Shown here in pieces: positions 49,669 to 59,571 of a DNA stretch of 64,000 nucleotides. Every line of letters starts with the position of its first letter. Position 1 is the stretch's first letter. The notes under the pieces were generated by a model, which saw only the letters and a list, made by a program, of their open reading frames with translations, was not told where the DNA came from and ran no database searches. The translations under genes were made by a program, and so were the position numbers. This DNA is from an uncultured Bartonella sp. (lineage in GTDB: Bacteria; Pseudomonadota; Alphaproteobacteria; Rhizobiales; Rhizobiaceae): NCBI GenBank assembly GCA_945285915.1, contig CALYQL010000008.1, forward strand, positions 1 to 64,000, in the 5' to 3' direction.

Positions 49669-50172
49669 ATGAACGATGCGCTTACACATATCAATAGCAA
49701 GGGGGAAGCCCGCATGGTTGACGTGGGGGCTAAGGTAGAGACAGAACGTACAGCTATAGCAAATGGCTGTATCCGCATGGCAAAAGAAACACTCAATGCT
49801 ATTGAAAGTGGTAAAACGCCGAAGGGTGATGTTATAGCCACAGCCCGTATTGCTGGCATTATGAGTGCCAAAAAGACATCTGACATTATTCCACTTTGTC
49901 ACCCGCTTCTTCTGACTAAAGTGGAAGTGACTATCGAAGCTGACTATGATTTGCCAGGTTATCGTGTATGTGCAACCGCAAGCCTTAACGGGAAAACTGG
50001 TGTTGAGATGGAAGCACTAACCGCCGTTTCTGTAACCTGCCTGACACTTTACGATATGGCAAAAGCACTCGACAAAAATATGGTCATTTCAGATATCTGC
50101 CTTGTTGAAAAACGGGGTGGAAAGTCCGGTTTATGGAAACGAGAGAATACACATGCCTCTACTGAATATTGA
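49669..50172 (+). CDS. moaC: Cyclic pyranopterin monophosphate synthase MoaC
   Basis: Acts with MoaA in the first step of molybdenum cofactor synthesis. 167 aa. Signatures: [36 protein letters not shown] (about 68-86) and [20 protein letters not shown] with KRGGKSGLW at the end. It overlaps moeA by 20 bp. moaA is not in the window. Confidence 0.96.
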   Translation: MNDALTHINSKGEARMVDVGAKVETERTAIANGCIRMAKETLNAIESGKTPKGDVIATARIAGIMSAKKTSDIIPLCHPLLLTKVEVTIEADYDLPGYRVCATASLNGKTGVEMEALTAVSVTCLTLYDMAKALDKNMVISDICLVEKRGGKSGLWKRENTHASTEY

Positions 50173-51379
50173 TGAAGCGTTAAATCGTTTATTGTCTGCT
50201 ACCCAAACATTGGAAATTGAAAATGTCAGTCTATCTAATATTGGGCTCAGACAAGTGCTTGCAGATGATATTACAGCAAAATTAACTGAACCACCTTTCC
50301 GCTCTTCGGCTATGGATGGATATGCAATTAGAGTGAGCGATTATGTCCAATCCAATTCCTTCAAAGTTATTGGTGAATCGGCTGCGGGTAAAGGTTTTAG
50401 TGGCAAGATTGGAAGTGGCGAGGCTGTTAGAATTTTCACCGGTGCACCGGTACCTGATGATGCAGATTGCGTGGTTATTCAGGAAAAAACAGAAATCAAA
50501 GATGATATTATCGTCATCACCGACACGCCAAAATTAAATGACAATATCCGTCCGTTAGGAGGACATTTTAAAAAGGGTGATACTGTCTTCAGTAAAGGCA
50601 AGGTTGTTTCTCCTGCGGCAATCGCACTATGTGCATCAAGTGGATATGCAACAATCCCAGTTATTCGCCGTCCAAAGGTTGCTATTTTGGCAACAGGAAA
50701 TGAACTTGTAGCACCGGGTGAAATACCGGGTAAGGATCAGATTGTTTGTTCAAACTCATTTGGTTTGGCGCAAATAGCGCGCAGTCGCGATTGTCAGGTA
50801 ATTGACCTAGGAATAGCACGTGATAATGAAGAGTCTATCCGATCAGCCATTAAAAAGGCTCGGCAAGAAGGTGCAGATCTACTTCTGACGAGTGGCGGTG
50901 TTTCTGTTGGGAAATATGATTTAGTCCAGACTGTTCTAAAAGATGAAGGCATGGAGCTGGACTTCTGGAAAATTGCTATGCGCCCTGGAAAACCGCTTAT
51001 GTTCGGCACATTGCCAGGTGAACATAAAATGCTGGTACTTGGATTACCGGGAAATCCGGTTTCAAGTTTGGTATGTGCGCATCTCTTCTTGGTGCCTGTT
51101 CTTGAAAAGCTATCTGGTAGAGTATATGCGCCGCATATTGAAAATGCTGTTTTGAACGCTCCCCTACCCCCAAATGGACCACGTAAGCACTTTATCCGTG
51201 CAAATCTGACACGCGGTGCCAATGGAGAAGCGCATGTTACACCTGTCAGCAGTCCCGATTCTTCAATGATTAGACTTATGGCCAATGCCGATTGTTTGAT
51301 TATTCAAGAAGAAAATGGCACACCGCTTAATGTTGGCGACAATTGCCGCGTATTCATTCCAGATGAAATCGGCTTATAA
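50153..51379 (+). CDS. moeA: Molybdopterin molybdenumtransferase MoeA
   Basis: Inserts molybdate into adenylated molybdopterin, the last step of cofactor synthesis. 408 aa from the ATG at 50153, inside the end of moaC; the frame also opens upstream without homology. Visible parts: [11 protein letters not shown] (about 46-56), [39 protein letters not shown] and [12 protein letters not shown]. Its end overlaps the convergent phytoene-synthase-family gene by 6 bp, so the two transcripts run into each other. Confidence 0.96.
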   Translation: MPLLNIDEALNRLLSATQTLEIENVSLSNIGLRQVLADDITAKLTEPPFRSSAMDGYAIRVSDYVQSNSFKVIGESAAGKGFSGKIGSGEAVRIFTGAPVPDDADCVVIQEKTEIKDDIIVITDTPKLNDNIRPLGGHFKKGDTVFSKGKVVSPAAIALCASSGYATIPVIRRPKVAILATGNELVAPGEIPGKDQIVCSNSFGLAQIARSRDCQVIDLGIARDNEESIRSAIKKARQEGADLLLTSGGVSVGKYDLVQTVLKDEGMELDFWKIAMRPGKPLMFGTLPGEHKMLVLGLPGNPVSSLVCAHLFLVPVLEKLSGRVYAPHIENAVLNAPLPPNGPRKHFIRANLTRGANGEAHVTPVSSPDSSMIRLMANADCLIIQEENGTPLNVGDNCRVFIPDEIGL

Positions 51380-52234
51380 AATATCAGGATAACGACCACT
51401 TATAGCGGTCTTGAACATTGTGAAAAATTGATAAATAGGCGAGACATTGATGCTGATTTTGAAAGCATCAACTCCCGCCTTTTCTATTTTTTTCATGGCG
51501 GACGGTATAATGGAAAGCGGCAAAAACGCTAACTGGATATTCTTTGGCAATTGATTGTTGGCAACTAGAAATCTTTGATAATGTTCTCTTCCCAGAGCGA
51601 CAAAGGCGGTAATTAATCGCTGTTTTTCATCATCTGATGCAAGGTTTGATTGAAAAGCAGATGGTGTATTTCCTATCGCCTCAATGACAGATGTTGGAAA
51701 ATAAAGCTGCTTGCGTGCTTCTGTATAGGGCAGCAGGCGTAATAAACCGCATATTGCCTGAGCTATACCGCCGTGTCCCGATGCATCGGCAGCCTTGGCA
51801 GCATTTTCTTCATCCAATATCAGACAAGACAATTGTAGTAATGTGCAGGCAGTGTCACCACAATAGCCTTCAAATGCATTCAAGTCGGGCATTGTATCGT
51901 TATACAAATCAAAGACACGAGCATCACAATACCGCATAAAGGCATTTTTCGGTAACTTATACCGCTCAATCGTATCCAACAGCGAATCCAATATGGGATT
52001 TTGGTCATTGCTATCAGCCCGCTCGCCAGCAATAGCATCACGCCACCAATGCAAGCGAATTTCGCCAATCATTGGTTCATGCACGGTTTCTCGTATTCTC
52101 GCAATCTCAAGATTGAATGCATATAGCGCAGCAAGGCTGCCACGCTTTTCCTTTGGTGCAAAAAGGACAGAGAGATAACGCTCCCTATCGCCCAGCTTCA
52201 AAAGATCCAGACAATATTGGTTAGCACTTTTCAT
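51374..52234 (-). CDS. Phytoene/squalene synthase-family protein, NDUFAF6-like
   Basis: A 286 aa member of the squalene/phytoene synthase fold. It lacks the usual Asp-rich DxxxD at the first site (the segment reads LEIARIRETVHEPMIGEIRL) and resembles the mitochondrial complex I assembly factor NDUFAF6, including IGEIRLHWWRDAI and RKQLYFPTSVI. A role in complex I assembly is more likely than prenyl condensation; this is inference from resemblance recalled from memory. It overlaps by 4 bp with the upstream NDUFAF3-like gene. Confidence 0.8.
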   Translation of the reverse strand: MKSANQYCLDLLKLGDRERYLSVLFAPKEKRGSLAALYAFNLEIARIRETVHEPMIGEIRLHWWRDAIAGERADSNDQNPILDSLLDTIERYKLPKNAFMRYCDARVFDLYNDTMPDLNAFEGYCGDTACTLLQLSCLILDEENAAKAADASGHGGIAQAICGLLRLLPYTEARKQLYFPTSVIEAIGNTPSAFQSNLASDDEKQRLITAFVALGREHYQRFLVANNQLPKNIQLAFLPLSIIPSAMKKIEKAGVDAFKISINVSPIYQFFTMFKTAISGRYPDIL

Positions 52235-52623
52235 TCGACAGCATAGAACAGTGCAGCCACTGCACGATCTTCCGCTAACAACACGTTGTAGGTGCGCACG
52301 GCCGCACCCGTACTCATCGTGTCGGTTGAAATATGATTTTGCCTCAATACGGCAAGAATATCCTGAGGCAAACGCAACAAATTATCCCCTGTTCCAACAA
52401 GAAATACCTCTATCTTATCTGCTTCCTGCAATACGCGTTCAATATCTGCCATCGTTGGAATAGGCGATTGAGGTGTAATGCCATAAATACCGGATGGTAC
52501 ACAAATAATCGAACCGCGATGTGACATATCTGCGAATCTGAAACCACCATTGCCATAAGCTTCTATTGGCGCACGTCCCGGAAAGTGGGCTTCTCTTATC
52601 TGGATTGCATCAAACATGGACAA
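52231..52623 (-). CDS. Mth938-like domain protein (NDUFAF3-like)
   Basis: A 130 aa soluble protein of the Mth938/DUF498 family, homologous to complex I assembly factor NDUFAF3. Marker segments are IEAYGNGGFRFADMSHRGSI (about 20-39), VFLVGTGDNLLRLP (about 74-87) and ISTDTMSTGAAVRTYNVLL. It lies 6 bp after secDF and overlaps the NDUFAF6-like gene by 4 bp, so three genes for membrane insertion and complex I assembly are coupled. Confidence 0.86.
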   Translation of the reverse strand: MSMFDAIQIREAHFPGRAPIEAYGNGGFRFADMSHRGSIICVPSGIYGITPQSPIPTMADIERVLQEADKIEVFLVGTGDNLLRLPQDILAVLRQNHISTDTMSTGAAVRTYNVLLAEDRAVAALFYAVE

Positions 52624-52629
52624 CCCTTT

Positions 52630-54867
52630 CTATTGTGTGCTGGTTGCGTTTGGTTTTACCCTTAGAAGCACAAGAAGCGGACCTGCAATAAATATTGATG
52701 AATAGGTGCCAATAACAATACCAATCAATAAAACGGAAGCAAAATCCTTCATATCTGCCCCACCAAAGTAATACAGGGGAATATGGGCAAGTAGGGTTAC
52801 CAAAGATGTCAATATTGTACGGGATAATGTGCGGTTAATGGCAATATCAACGAGACTTGTCATGGCAATTCCACCCCGTTTGGCCAGAAGTGAACGTATC
52901 CGGTCATAAACTACAATCGTATCGTTGAGCGAATAACCGATAATTGCCAATAGCGCTGCTATACTCCATAAGTTAAATTGCCATTGGAACAACAAAAAGA
53001 CACCAACAAGAATGATAACGTCATGGATTGTTGTCAGAACAGCTCCCAATGCAAATTGCCAACGGAACCTTATCCAGACATAAGCAAAAATAGCCAATAG
53101 TGAGACGAGAATCGCCAAAGCACTAACACGGCTTAATTCACTTGAAACGGTTGGTCCTACAATATCCATGCGCTGCAGTGTGTAATCCTCATCGAACTCA
53201 CCTCTGAGTTTAACAGCAACAGTTTGCTCTGCATCTTCGCCATTTCCTTGGCTAGCGATTGTCAACAAAGCAACAGATGGTCTTTTGGCCTGTGTTACCG
53301 TTACGCCGCCAATATTTAGCTCGTTTACTCTATTGGCTATATCATAAATATCTGCCTGACCTTTTTTGGCTTCCAACACAGCCAAAGATCCGCCTGAAAA
53401 ATCTATTCCATAATTAACACCTGCGGACCAATAAAGCCCACCGGTCAAAATGACCAATACAACAGAAAGACCCAATGTAATTTTACCGAGTTTCATGAAA
53501 TGTATACTCGTATTGGGCGGAATAATGCGAATGATGCGCTGTGGAATTTCACGCGGACGGAATGACCTGATCCACCAGCTTATCATCATGCGTGTAAAGG
53601 TGAATGTGGTAAAAAGCGACGTCAGAATTCCAATTGTGACGGTAAGTGCAAAGCCATGTATTGGGCCAGTACCGAGCATGAACAAGACCAGTGCCGCGAT
53701 AAAAGTTGTAACATTTGCGTCCAGAATAGTACCAATCGCGCCAGAAAAACCGGCTTCAATTGCTTGTGTTACCGAATAATTGCTACGGCGAGCTTCTCTT
53801 ATGCGCTCATAAATAAGAATATTGGAGTCGACCGATACGCCGATAATCAACACCAGACCGGCAAATCCGGCCAAGGTTAGCGGTATTCCTATAATAGAGA
53901 GTACCGCAATCAACATACCTAAATTGGCTGCAAGCGCAATATCGGCGGTTACACCCAGTAAGCCATAGGATAATATCATAAATAAAGCGACAACAATCAC
54001 GGCACCAAATGCAGCATATAAGCCTGCTTTTGCATAAGCCGAGCCAAGATCTCCACCAATTGTGCGCTCTTCAATAAATGTCAGATCTTCCGGCAGAGGT
54101 CCCGTTGAAAGCACTGTCTGGAGGTTTTGTGCGACATCTTGCGGCAAAGGTCCTACACGAATATAGCCATCATCAATTGGTGCAGGAAAACGAAGAGCCG
54201 ACAGCACCTCATTATCAAATACGATAATTAAGCGTTTACCTGCGCTATTTCGAGTGAATTCAGAAAGCTTATTTTGACCTTCCCCATTCAGTGCAACCGT
54301 CAAAACCGCGTTGCCATTTTTTTCGGCTTCTGCATAAGCCGAAGCAACATCGGCATTGGTTAGAAATGGCTTATCCTTCATAAGATAACTGACTGGAGGA
54401 TCATCCATGGAATAGCCGATTATCGTTCCAGAAGGACGCTGCACCTTACCCATAACAATATCGCCTACAGGAACCGAGGTATCTTCTTCATAAAGAGAAA
54501 GACGAGCCGTGACACTGACAATATCTTTTAACAACTGAACATTGAATAAGCCAGGCACTTCAATACGGATTTTATCGCGCCCTTGCTTTGCAATGGAATA
54601 ATCTTGGAAATCGGATGCGCCAATATCAAGGCGCCGTTCCATAACATTAATAGTTTCCTCACGCTTATTAACAGCGTTGGCAGGCATTTGCACAACAAGA
54701 CGCGAACCGCCTTGCAAATCAATGCCCATTGGCAAATGCAGTGTAGAATAAAACTTGGGCAAATGATTGAGGACGCTATGTGGCAATATGTTGGGAAGCG
54801 CCACAACAATACCAAGAATAACAACCAACCAAATCAGAAACCGTTTCCAGCGAGGAAAATAAAGCAT
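52630..54867 (-). CDS. secDF: Fused protein-export membrane protein SecDF
   Basis: Uses the proton gradient to complete protein translocation through SecYEG. 745 aa, SecD and SecF in one chain with about 12 membrane helices. SecD part: MGIDLQGGSRLVVQ near the start, TGPLPEDLTFIEERTIGG, and helix 4 with VSVDSNILIYERIREA, the proton-relay Asp. SecF part: NYGIDFSGGSLAVLEAKKG and GYSLNDTIVVYDRIR. yajC lies upstream, separated by 236 bp. Confidence 0.97.
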   Translation of the reverse strand: MLYFPRWKRFLIWLVVILGIVVALPNILPHSVLNHLPKFYSTLHLPMGIDLQGGSRLVVQMPANAVNKREETINVMERRLDIGASDFQDYSIAKQGRDKIRIEVPGLFNVQLLKDIVSVTARLSLYEEDTSVPVGDIVMGKVQRPSGTIIGYSMDDPPVSYLMKDKPFLTNADVASAYAEAEKNGNAVLTVALNGEGQNKLSEFTRNSAGKRLIIVFDNEVLSALRFPAPIDDGYIRVGPLPQDVAQNLQTVLSTGPLPEDLTFIEERTIGGDLGSAYAKAGLYAAFGAVIVVALFMILSYGLLGVTADIALAANLGMLIAVLSIIGIPLTLAGFAGLVLIIGVSVDSNILIYERIREARRSNYSVTQAIEAGFSGAIGTILDANVTTFIAALVLFMLGTGPIHGFALTVTIGILTSLFTTFTFTRMMISWWIRSFRPREIPQRIIRIIPPNTSIHFMKLGKITLGLSVVLVILTGGLYWSAGVNYGIDFSGGSLAVLEAKKGQADIYDIANRVNELNIGGVTVTQAKRPSVALLTIASQGNGEDAEQTVAVKLRGEFDEDYTLQRMDIVGPTVSSELSRVSALAILVSLLAIFAYVWIRFRWQFALGAVLTTIHDVIILVGVFLLFQWQFNLWSIAALLAIIGYSLNDTIVVYDRIRSLLAKRGGIAMTSLVDIAINRTLSRTILTSLVTLLAHIPLYYFGGADMKDFASVLLIGIVIGTYSSIFIAGPLLVLLRVKPNATSTQ

Positions 54868-55030
54868 AAACGGACTCCTAATTTAAGATGATACCCATTT
54901 TATAAATGGAATATCTGTTGTTGCAAACCACTTGTGCCTTTAAATTATAAAAGGGACCCAACCAATACGGTAAGGTCCGATTTTATTTATGATACGCGTA
55001 CCACAAATATATTACCAAACAAGAAACGAA

Positions 55031-55056
55031 GATTCCTGCGTTACAGGAATCTTTTT
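55031..55056. terminator. Hairpin between yajC and secDF
   Basis: GATTCCTG (55031-55038) and CAGGAATC (55044-55051) form an 8-bp stem with a 5-nt loop; the run of T (55052-55056) is on the plus strand. For the minus-strand yajC transcript the T tract is poor, so it may reduce read-through to secDF instead of ending it. Confidence 0.5.
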
Positions 55057-55103
55057 GATAAAATCGCAAATGGCGTCAAACTATCAAAAAATAGTTGCCG
55101 CTA

Positions 55104-55583
55104 TTATTTTGCATTCTTATCTGCTTCATCCTTGCTCTCTGTTTCGGTAGATGCTGTTTCTACTGTTTTAGGAGCATCAGCATCTTTTTCAACCAGCTTT
55201 GGTGCAGCTTTTTTGGCAGATTTTTGTTTGGCTGCCGGTTTTGGTTTGCTTTCAGCGGCTGGTTCACCTTTCACGCGAACATCAGCAATCGTCGCAAGAA
55301 GAACACGAATGCGTGTATTCTCGGCGACTTCAACTTCAATCTCCCCAGTTCCTTCGCTGACCTTGACAACACGACCAACAATACCGCCACCTGTGACAAC
55401 CGTGTCGCCACGACGAACTGCATTCAGCATTTCCTGACGCTTCTTCATCTGATTGCGCTGAGGACGGATAATAAGAAAATACATGATCACAAAGATCAGA
55501 ATAAAAGGAGCAAATGTCATCAATGTTGACATTTCACCTGTTGCGCCACCAGCTGCCTGAGCATAAGCGTTCGTAATAAACAT
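55104..55583 (-). CDS. yajC: Preprotein translocase accessory subunit YajC
   Basis: Single-span membrane partner of SecDF, 159 aa. A transmembrane helix (FAPFILIFVIMYFLIIRPQ, about 26-44), the family segment RPQRNQMKKRQEMLNAVRRGDTVVTGGGIVG, and a small beta domain. The last 50 residues are a Lys/Ala/Thr-rich tail (PKPAAKQKSAKKAAPKL) longer than in the E. coli protein. Divergent from the DUF815 ATPase gene. Confidence 0.93.
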   Translation of the reverse strand: MFITNAYAQAAGGATGEMSTLMTFAPFILIFVIMYFLIIRPQRNQMKKRQEMLNAVRRGDTVVTGGGIVGRVVKVSEGTGEIEVEVAENTRIRVLLATIADVRVKGEPAAESKPKPAAKQKSAKKAAPKLVEKDADAPKTVETASTETESKDEADKNAK

Positions 55584-55824
55584 ATATATTCTCCTAATCG
55601 ATCACGATAAGCATTGGCCTATCTTGATTGTTTTCACTTAGAGGCGACCTTATTAGGTCTTTTACCATGTTTTCCTTAACCGCAGTCACACGGTCGTGAT
55701 ATTTTATTGGCATTAAAGCCTTGCCAGCAGGAACGCAACCGGCAAAACTTGGCATAGGCCTTTTTTTATCGTTATCTAGGTACTTATTTATTTTTTTTGC
55801 TGATTCAATCGTCGGAACACCAAA

Positions 55825-56691
55825 ATGACTGAAAACAATATACTTGCACAAAAACTCGATGAAATTATCGAGGCATTAAACAGAATTGCCCCGCCCAAAC
55901 CACATCTTCTCGACCTAACGCATGCGGACTGCTTCGTTTGGAATCCGGAAAAAATTACACTCATTGATGTTCCGAAAGTCAACAAAGTTGATATTACACT
56001 TATTAAAGGTGTCGAGACTGCACGCAATGCACTTTTAGAAAATACGCGTTATTTCGCCAACGGATTGCCGGCTAACAATGTTTTGTTATGGGGCGCGCGC
56101 GGTATGGGAAAATCCTCTTTGGTAAAATCTGTTCACGCCGCCATTAATGAAGAAAACCAGCAAAAACCACCGCTTAAACTTATTGAAATTCATCGGGAAG
56201 ATATCGACTCACTACCCCTACTCATGAGCCAATTAAAGCAAACAAACTATCGTTGTATTCTGTTTTGCGATGATCTTTCGTTTGATCACGATGATACATC
56301 CTACAAATCGCTTAAAGCAGCCCTTGATGGTGGCGTAGAAGGTCGCCCTGACAATGTTATTTTTTATGCAACGTCAAACCGACGCCATCTTATGCCGCGC
56401 AATATGATTGATAATGAACAATCAACTGCGGTTAACCCATCAGAGGCGATAGAGGAAAAAGTATCCTTATCCGATAGATTTGGATTGTGGCTCGGTTTCC
56501 ATAAATGCTCGCAAGATGATTATCTTGATATGATCGACGCTTATGTCCAACATTATGGATTAAATCAACCATTGGAACAAACCCACCATGAAGCATTGGA
56601 ATGGGCAACAACAAGAGGAAATCGCTCAGGGCGCGTTGCTTGGCAATTTATCCAAGGGCTAGCAGGTAGACTAGGAAAAACATTGGATTAA
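55825..56691 (+). CDS. DUF815-family AAA ATPase
   Basis: A 288 aa predicted ATPase. Walker A is GARGMGKSS (about 90-98), Walker B ILFCDDLSF (about 147-155), and an Arg-rich sensor region reads YATSNRRHLMPR. The N-terminus includes CFVWNPEKITLIDVP, and the C-terminus GNRSGRVAWQFIQGLAGRL is typical of the family. Its cellular role is unknown. It is encoded in the usual rhizobial place between yajC and the LytM gene, on the opposite strand to both. Confidence 0.88.
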   Translation: MTENNILAQKLDEIIEALNRIAPPKPHLLDLTHADCFVWNPEKITLIDVPKVNKVDITLIKGVETARNALLENTRYFANGLPANNVLLWGARGMGKSSLVKSVHAAINEENQQKPPLKLIEIHREDIDSLPLLMSQLKQTNYRCILFCDDLSFDHDDTSYKSLKAALDGGVEGRPDNVIFYATSNRRHLMPRNMIDNEQSTAVNPSEAIEEKVSLSDRFGLWLGFHKCSQDDYLDMIDAYVQHYGLNQPLEQTHHEALEWATTRGNRSGRVAWQFIQGLAGRLGKTLD

Positions 56692-56698
56692 CAAACCA

Positions 56699-56725
56699 AA
56701 AAAGCCGGATAAAATCCGGCTTTTT
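56699..56725. terminator. Bidirectional terminator
   Basis: AAAAAGCCGGAT (56699-56710) and ATCCGGCTTTTT (56714-56725) form a 12-bp stem with a 3-nt loop, with A- and T-tracts built in. It serves the convergent DUF815 and LytM-domain genes. Confidence 0.9.
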
Positions 56726-56777
56726 ATATTTCACGAAACGATTGCAAAACGATATTGCTTTTCCAAACAAAAAGATA

Positions 56778-57989
56778 TCAGTTTTCTAAATATTTAACTG
56801 GGTTAACCGGTGAAGAGTTCTTGCGCACTTCAAAGTGCACCCTTGGAGTTGACGCATTGCCAGACATACCGGATTTTGCGATTTCATCACCGCGGCGGAC
56901 TTTTTGTCCACGCTGTACCAAAATTTTGCTGTTATGCCCGTAAACGGTCACGATATTATCTTCATGACGAATAAGAACCGTATTTCCGAATTCTTTCAGA
57001 CCATCACCGGCATAAATGACGACACCATTTTCTGCGGCTTTAACTGAAGAACCTTCTGGAACCATGATATCAATACCATCATTGGTACTGGAACCTTCCT
57101 TCTGTCCAAAGCTGGAAAGAATACGACCTTGGGCAGGCCAACGCATTTTTGAAATACCAGTTGCCTGCGGAGCAACAACGGCAACCTGTTCTGCCTGTTT
57201 CATTGTCGCATCCGAGCCTTTCGCAACAGCAGGATCAGCTGTTACCTTGGCTGGTTCTGATGTAGCAGGTTTAGTCGTTGCAACAGCATTTTGTGCCTGT
57301 TGTGCTGGTGTTGCAGGCACGGCTGGTGCAGATAGAGCCTGATTATTATTAGGTGTTGTTGTTGCAGCTGCTAATTTTGTTGGTTGTGTTGTAGATGCCG
57401 CACTGGTCTCATGCCCACCAGGAATGATCAGCGATTGTCCAACACGTATACCACCATTGGTTAATCCATTTGCTGTGCGGATTGATTCGACACTGGCACC
57501 TGTTTTGCGCGATACGCTATATAAGGTATCACCATTTTCAACCGTATAGCTGCCGTTCTTCTTGGTCGCAGAAGGTGCGGTCTGGGTTGATGGTGTTGAA
57601 GGCATTGTCCCCAAATTCTGTGGCGGTGTGCCTTTTACCTGACCGGCAGAGGCGACTTGTGTTGGTTGAGATGATGCACCATAGGAAGAATTTACGCCAG
57701 AAGCATTATTTGCGTGTTGTGCCGGTGAAGAACCATATGTTGTTTGTGCAGGTGGCAACTCACTACTTTGCACAGCACCGGTGGTCTTTGGTATTGTGTG
57801 ATAAGTAGGCTCTTTTGCGACAGCTTGATGCTGCTGGGTTTGTGTTGCACCTGTGTAGAAGCTATCAGTAAAGCGTTGGGTTCCGGAACTACATCCAGCG
57901 ACCATGCTAGCGATGACCAACACTGCTGCCGACTGAAGATAGCGGCGTGAAGCTTTACTTACAACGTTCAAACACATGTTTCTGACCAT
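56778..57989 (-). CDS. LysM/LytM-domain lipoprotein, NlpD-like
   Basis: Envelope lipoprotein of 403 aa. Signal peptide with lipobox VAGC (cysteine about 33), a long Gln/Thr/Ala/Pro-rich linker, one LysM domain (YTVENGDTLYSVSRKTGASV, about 148-192) that binds peptidoglycan, a second Ala-rich linker, and a C-terminal LytM (M23) domain. The first zinc ligand of active M23 enzymes is replaced: the motif reads NDGID instead of HxxxD, as in E. coli NlpD. It is therefore likely a regulator of amidases at division, not itself a hydrolase. pcm and surE lie upstream. Confidence 0.88.
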   Translation of the reverse strand: MVRNMCLNVVSKASRRYLQSAAVLVIASMVAGCSSGTQRFTDSFYTGATQTQQHQAVAKEPTYHTIPKTTGAVQSSELPPAQTTYGSSPAQHANNASGVNSSYGASSQPTQVASAGQVKGTPPQNLGTMPSTPSTQTAPSATKKNGSYTVENGDTLYSVSRKTGASVESIRTANGLTNGGIRVGQSLIIPGGHETSAASTTQPTKLAAATTTPNNNQALSAPAVPATPAQQAQNAVATTKPATSEPAKVTADPAVAKGSDATMKQAEQVAVVAPQATGISKMRWPAQGRILSSFGQKEGSSTNDGIDIMVPEGSSVKAAENGVVIYAGDGLKEFGNTVLIRHEDNIVTVYGHNSKILVQRGQKVRRGDEIAKSGMSGNASTPRVHFEVRKNSSPVNPVKYLEN

Positions 57990-58123
57990 TTACCCGATAC
58001 TCAACTAACGCTATTTAATCGTGTTAATGTTACCTGACGGTTAAAATTCTTTTTTTATGATAAGATTTTTATGAATAGTTGAAAAAGTAAAGATTATCTG
58101 GGGAAAGTCGTCATGCCAATTTA

Positions 58124-58783
58124 TTACAAGGCCGCGGCAACACCTTCTATGAAAGGTTGATAACGCACGCGAAACATATCGATGCGTTCAAAACGGCTTC
58201 CCGTTTTGCGATAGCGGACAACCATTTGTTGCCCCTCATCTGGACCAATTGCCTGAATGAGAATGCCGTTAGCGGCTAATAAATCAAGAAATTCTTGCGG
58301 CTCGTCACTGCGTGAAGGCCAAATCATAATACGGTCATAAGGCCCAGCCCCAGTAAGCACCCTGCTACCGTCCATTTGTCGCAAAATGATATTATCAATT
58401 TCCAAAGTATGGAAACGCTGCCTTGCAAGATCACATAAGGTTTTATAACGTTCAATAGTTGTGATACGACCAGCTAAACGTGCAATGATTGCTGCGGTAA
58501 AACCTGAACCAGTGCCTATTTCCAAAACCCTATGTTTTTTTTCTAAAGCGAGAGCAGACAATATATAAAGCTGCTCTTCAAGCCGCTCAATATATTCACC
58601 ACACTCAATCGGGATAACTTTGTTATCATATGCAAAATTGATATATGGCGCAGAAATAAACTGACGTCGAGAGGTCCTTTCCAAAGCAGCAAAAAGAGGC
58701 ATATCATCAAGCCCTCTGCCCCGCATTTTCAATACGAGGCTGGCAATCTCTTCACGCTCTGATAAAGGCTCTTCCGTTACCAT
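58124..58783 (-). CDS. pcm: Protein-L-isoaspartate O-methyltransferase
   Basis: Repairs isoaspartyl damage in proteins using SAM, 219 aa. SAM-binding motif I is [20 protein letters not shown] (about 83-102), preceded by the N-terminal helical region with [14 protein letters not shown]. Motif II/III segments include YDRIMIWPS. Start at 58783 lies 7 bp inside the end of surE, the common pcm-surE coupling. Confidence 0.93.
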   Translation of the reverse strand: MVTEEPLSEREEIASLVLKMRGRGLDDMPLFAALERTSRRQFISAPYINFAYDNKVIPIECGEYIERLEEQLYILSALALEKKHRVLEIGTGSGFTAAIIARLAGRITTIERYKTLCDLARQRFHTLEIDNIILRQMDGSRVLTGAGPYDRIMIWPSRSDEPQEFLDLLAANGILIQAIGPDEGQQMVVRYRKTGSRFERIDMFRVRYQPFIEGVAAAL

Positions 58784-59550
58784 TGACTAGTGTTTCCCAA
58801 CGCATCTTTAACAATTTGCTGGGTTTTATAAGCTGTCAAATCAAGCTGTAACGGTGTAACAGAAACACAGTTACTTCTCAAAGCACTGACATCTGTATCA
58901 TTTTCCTCGCCTACGCGCCCACGACTGAAATGCATCCAGTAGTAAGGGAGTCCGCGCCCATCTGCACGTTCATCGATCATGATTTCATGTGCCATTTTAC
59001 CTTGCGTGGTCACGCGCACATCTTTGACATCCTGCGCTGCGCAAGCAGGAAAATTAAGATTTAACAACACACCCTTGGGAACGGGTGCTTGAATAAGCTT
59101 TTTAAGAATAGCAGGCGCAAGCGTTTCAACAGTATTCCATGGAATATCGCGTCGATTATTTTCCAAAATATATTCCTGTGACAGTGCCATGGAACGAATG
59201 CCTAACATGGTTCCTTCCATAGCACCTGCGACCGTACCTGAATATGTGACATCATCCGCCAGATTGCCACCCGAATTAACACCAGAAAGAACAAGATCTG
59301 GCGGCTCGGGCAATAGATGTTTAACCGCCATAATCACACAATCCGTTGGTGTACCATTGATAGCAAAGTGCCGGTCGTCAATTGTTCGTATCCGTAACGG
59401 GTCTGAAAGTGTAAGCGAGTGGGAAAGACCACTCTGATCCCGCTCCGGCGCAACCACCCATACGTCATCGGAAAGCGTGCGCGCTATCCGTTCAAGAACT
59501 TTTAATCCTTCAGCATGAGTACCATCATCATTGGTCAACAGAATACGCAA
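58777..59550 (-). CDS. surE: 5'-nucleotidase SurE, probable TTG start
   Basis: Metal-dependent 5'/3'-nucleotidase and survival protein, 257 aa. Metal site [14 protein letters not shown] at the N-terminus, [27 protein letters not shown] (about 89-115), and NLNFPA. The frame has no suitable ATG; a TTG at 59550 gives the family start (RILLTNDDG) and has GAGGAG seven bases upstream. A second TTG at 59565 is too close to that sequence. It follows serS by 21 bp and overlaps pcm. Confidence 0.94.
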   Translation of the reverse strand: MRILLTNDDGTHAEGLKVLERIARTLSDDVWVVAPERDQSGLSHSLTLSDPLRIRTIDDRHFAINGTPTDCVIMAVKHLLPEPPDLVLSGVNSGGNLADDVTYSGTVAGAMEGTMLGIRSMALSQEYILENNRRDIPWNTVETLAPAILKKLIQAPVPKGVLLNLNFPACAAQDVKDVRVTTQGKMAHEIMIDERADGRGLPYYWMHFSRGRVGEENDTDVSALRSNCVSVTPLQLDLTAYKTQQIVKDALGNTSQW

Positions 59551-59571
59551 TTTTATGCTCCTCAATGCCTA

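Noticed and set aside
55594-55851. An 85-codon minus-strand open frame just before yajC
   Set aside because: It overlaps the start of the DUF815 gene in antisense, has no recognisable domain or ribosome-binding site, and ends in intergenic sequence.
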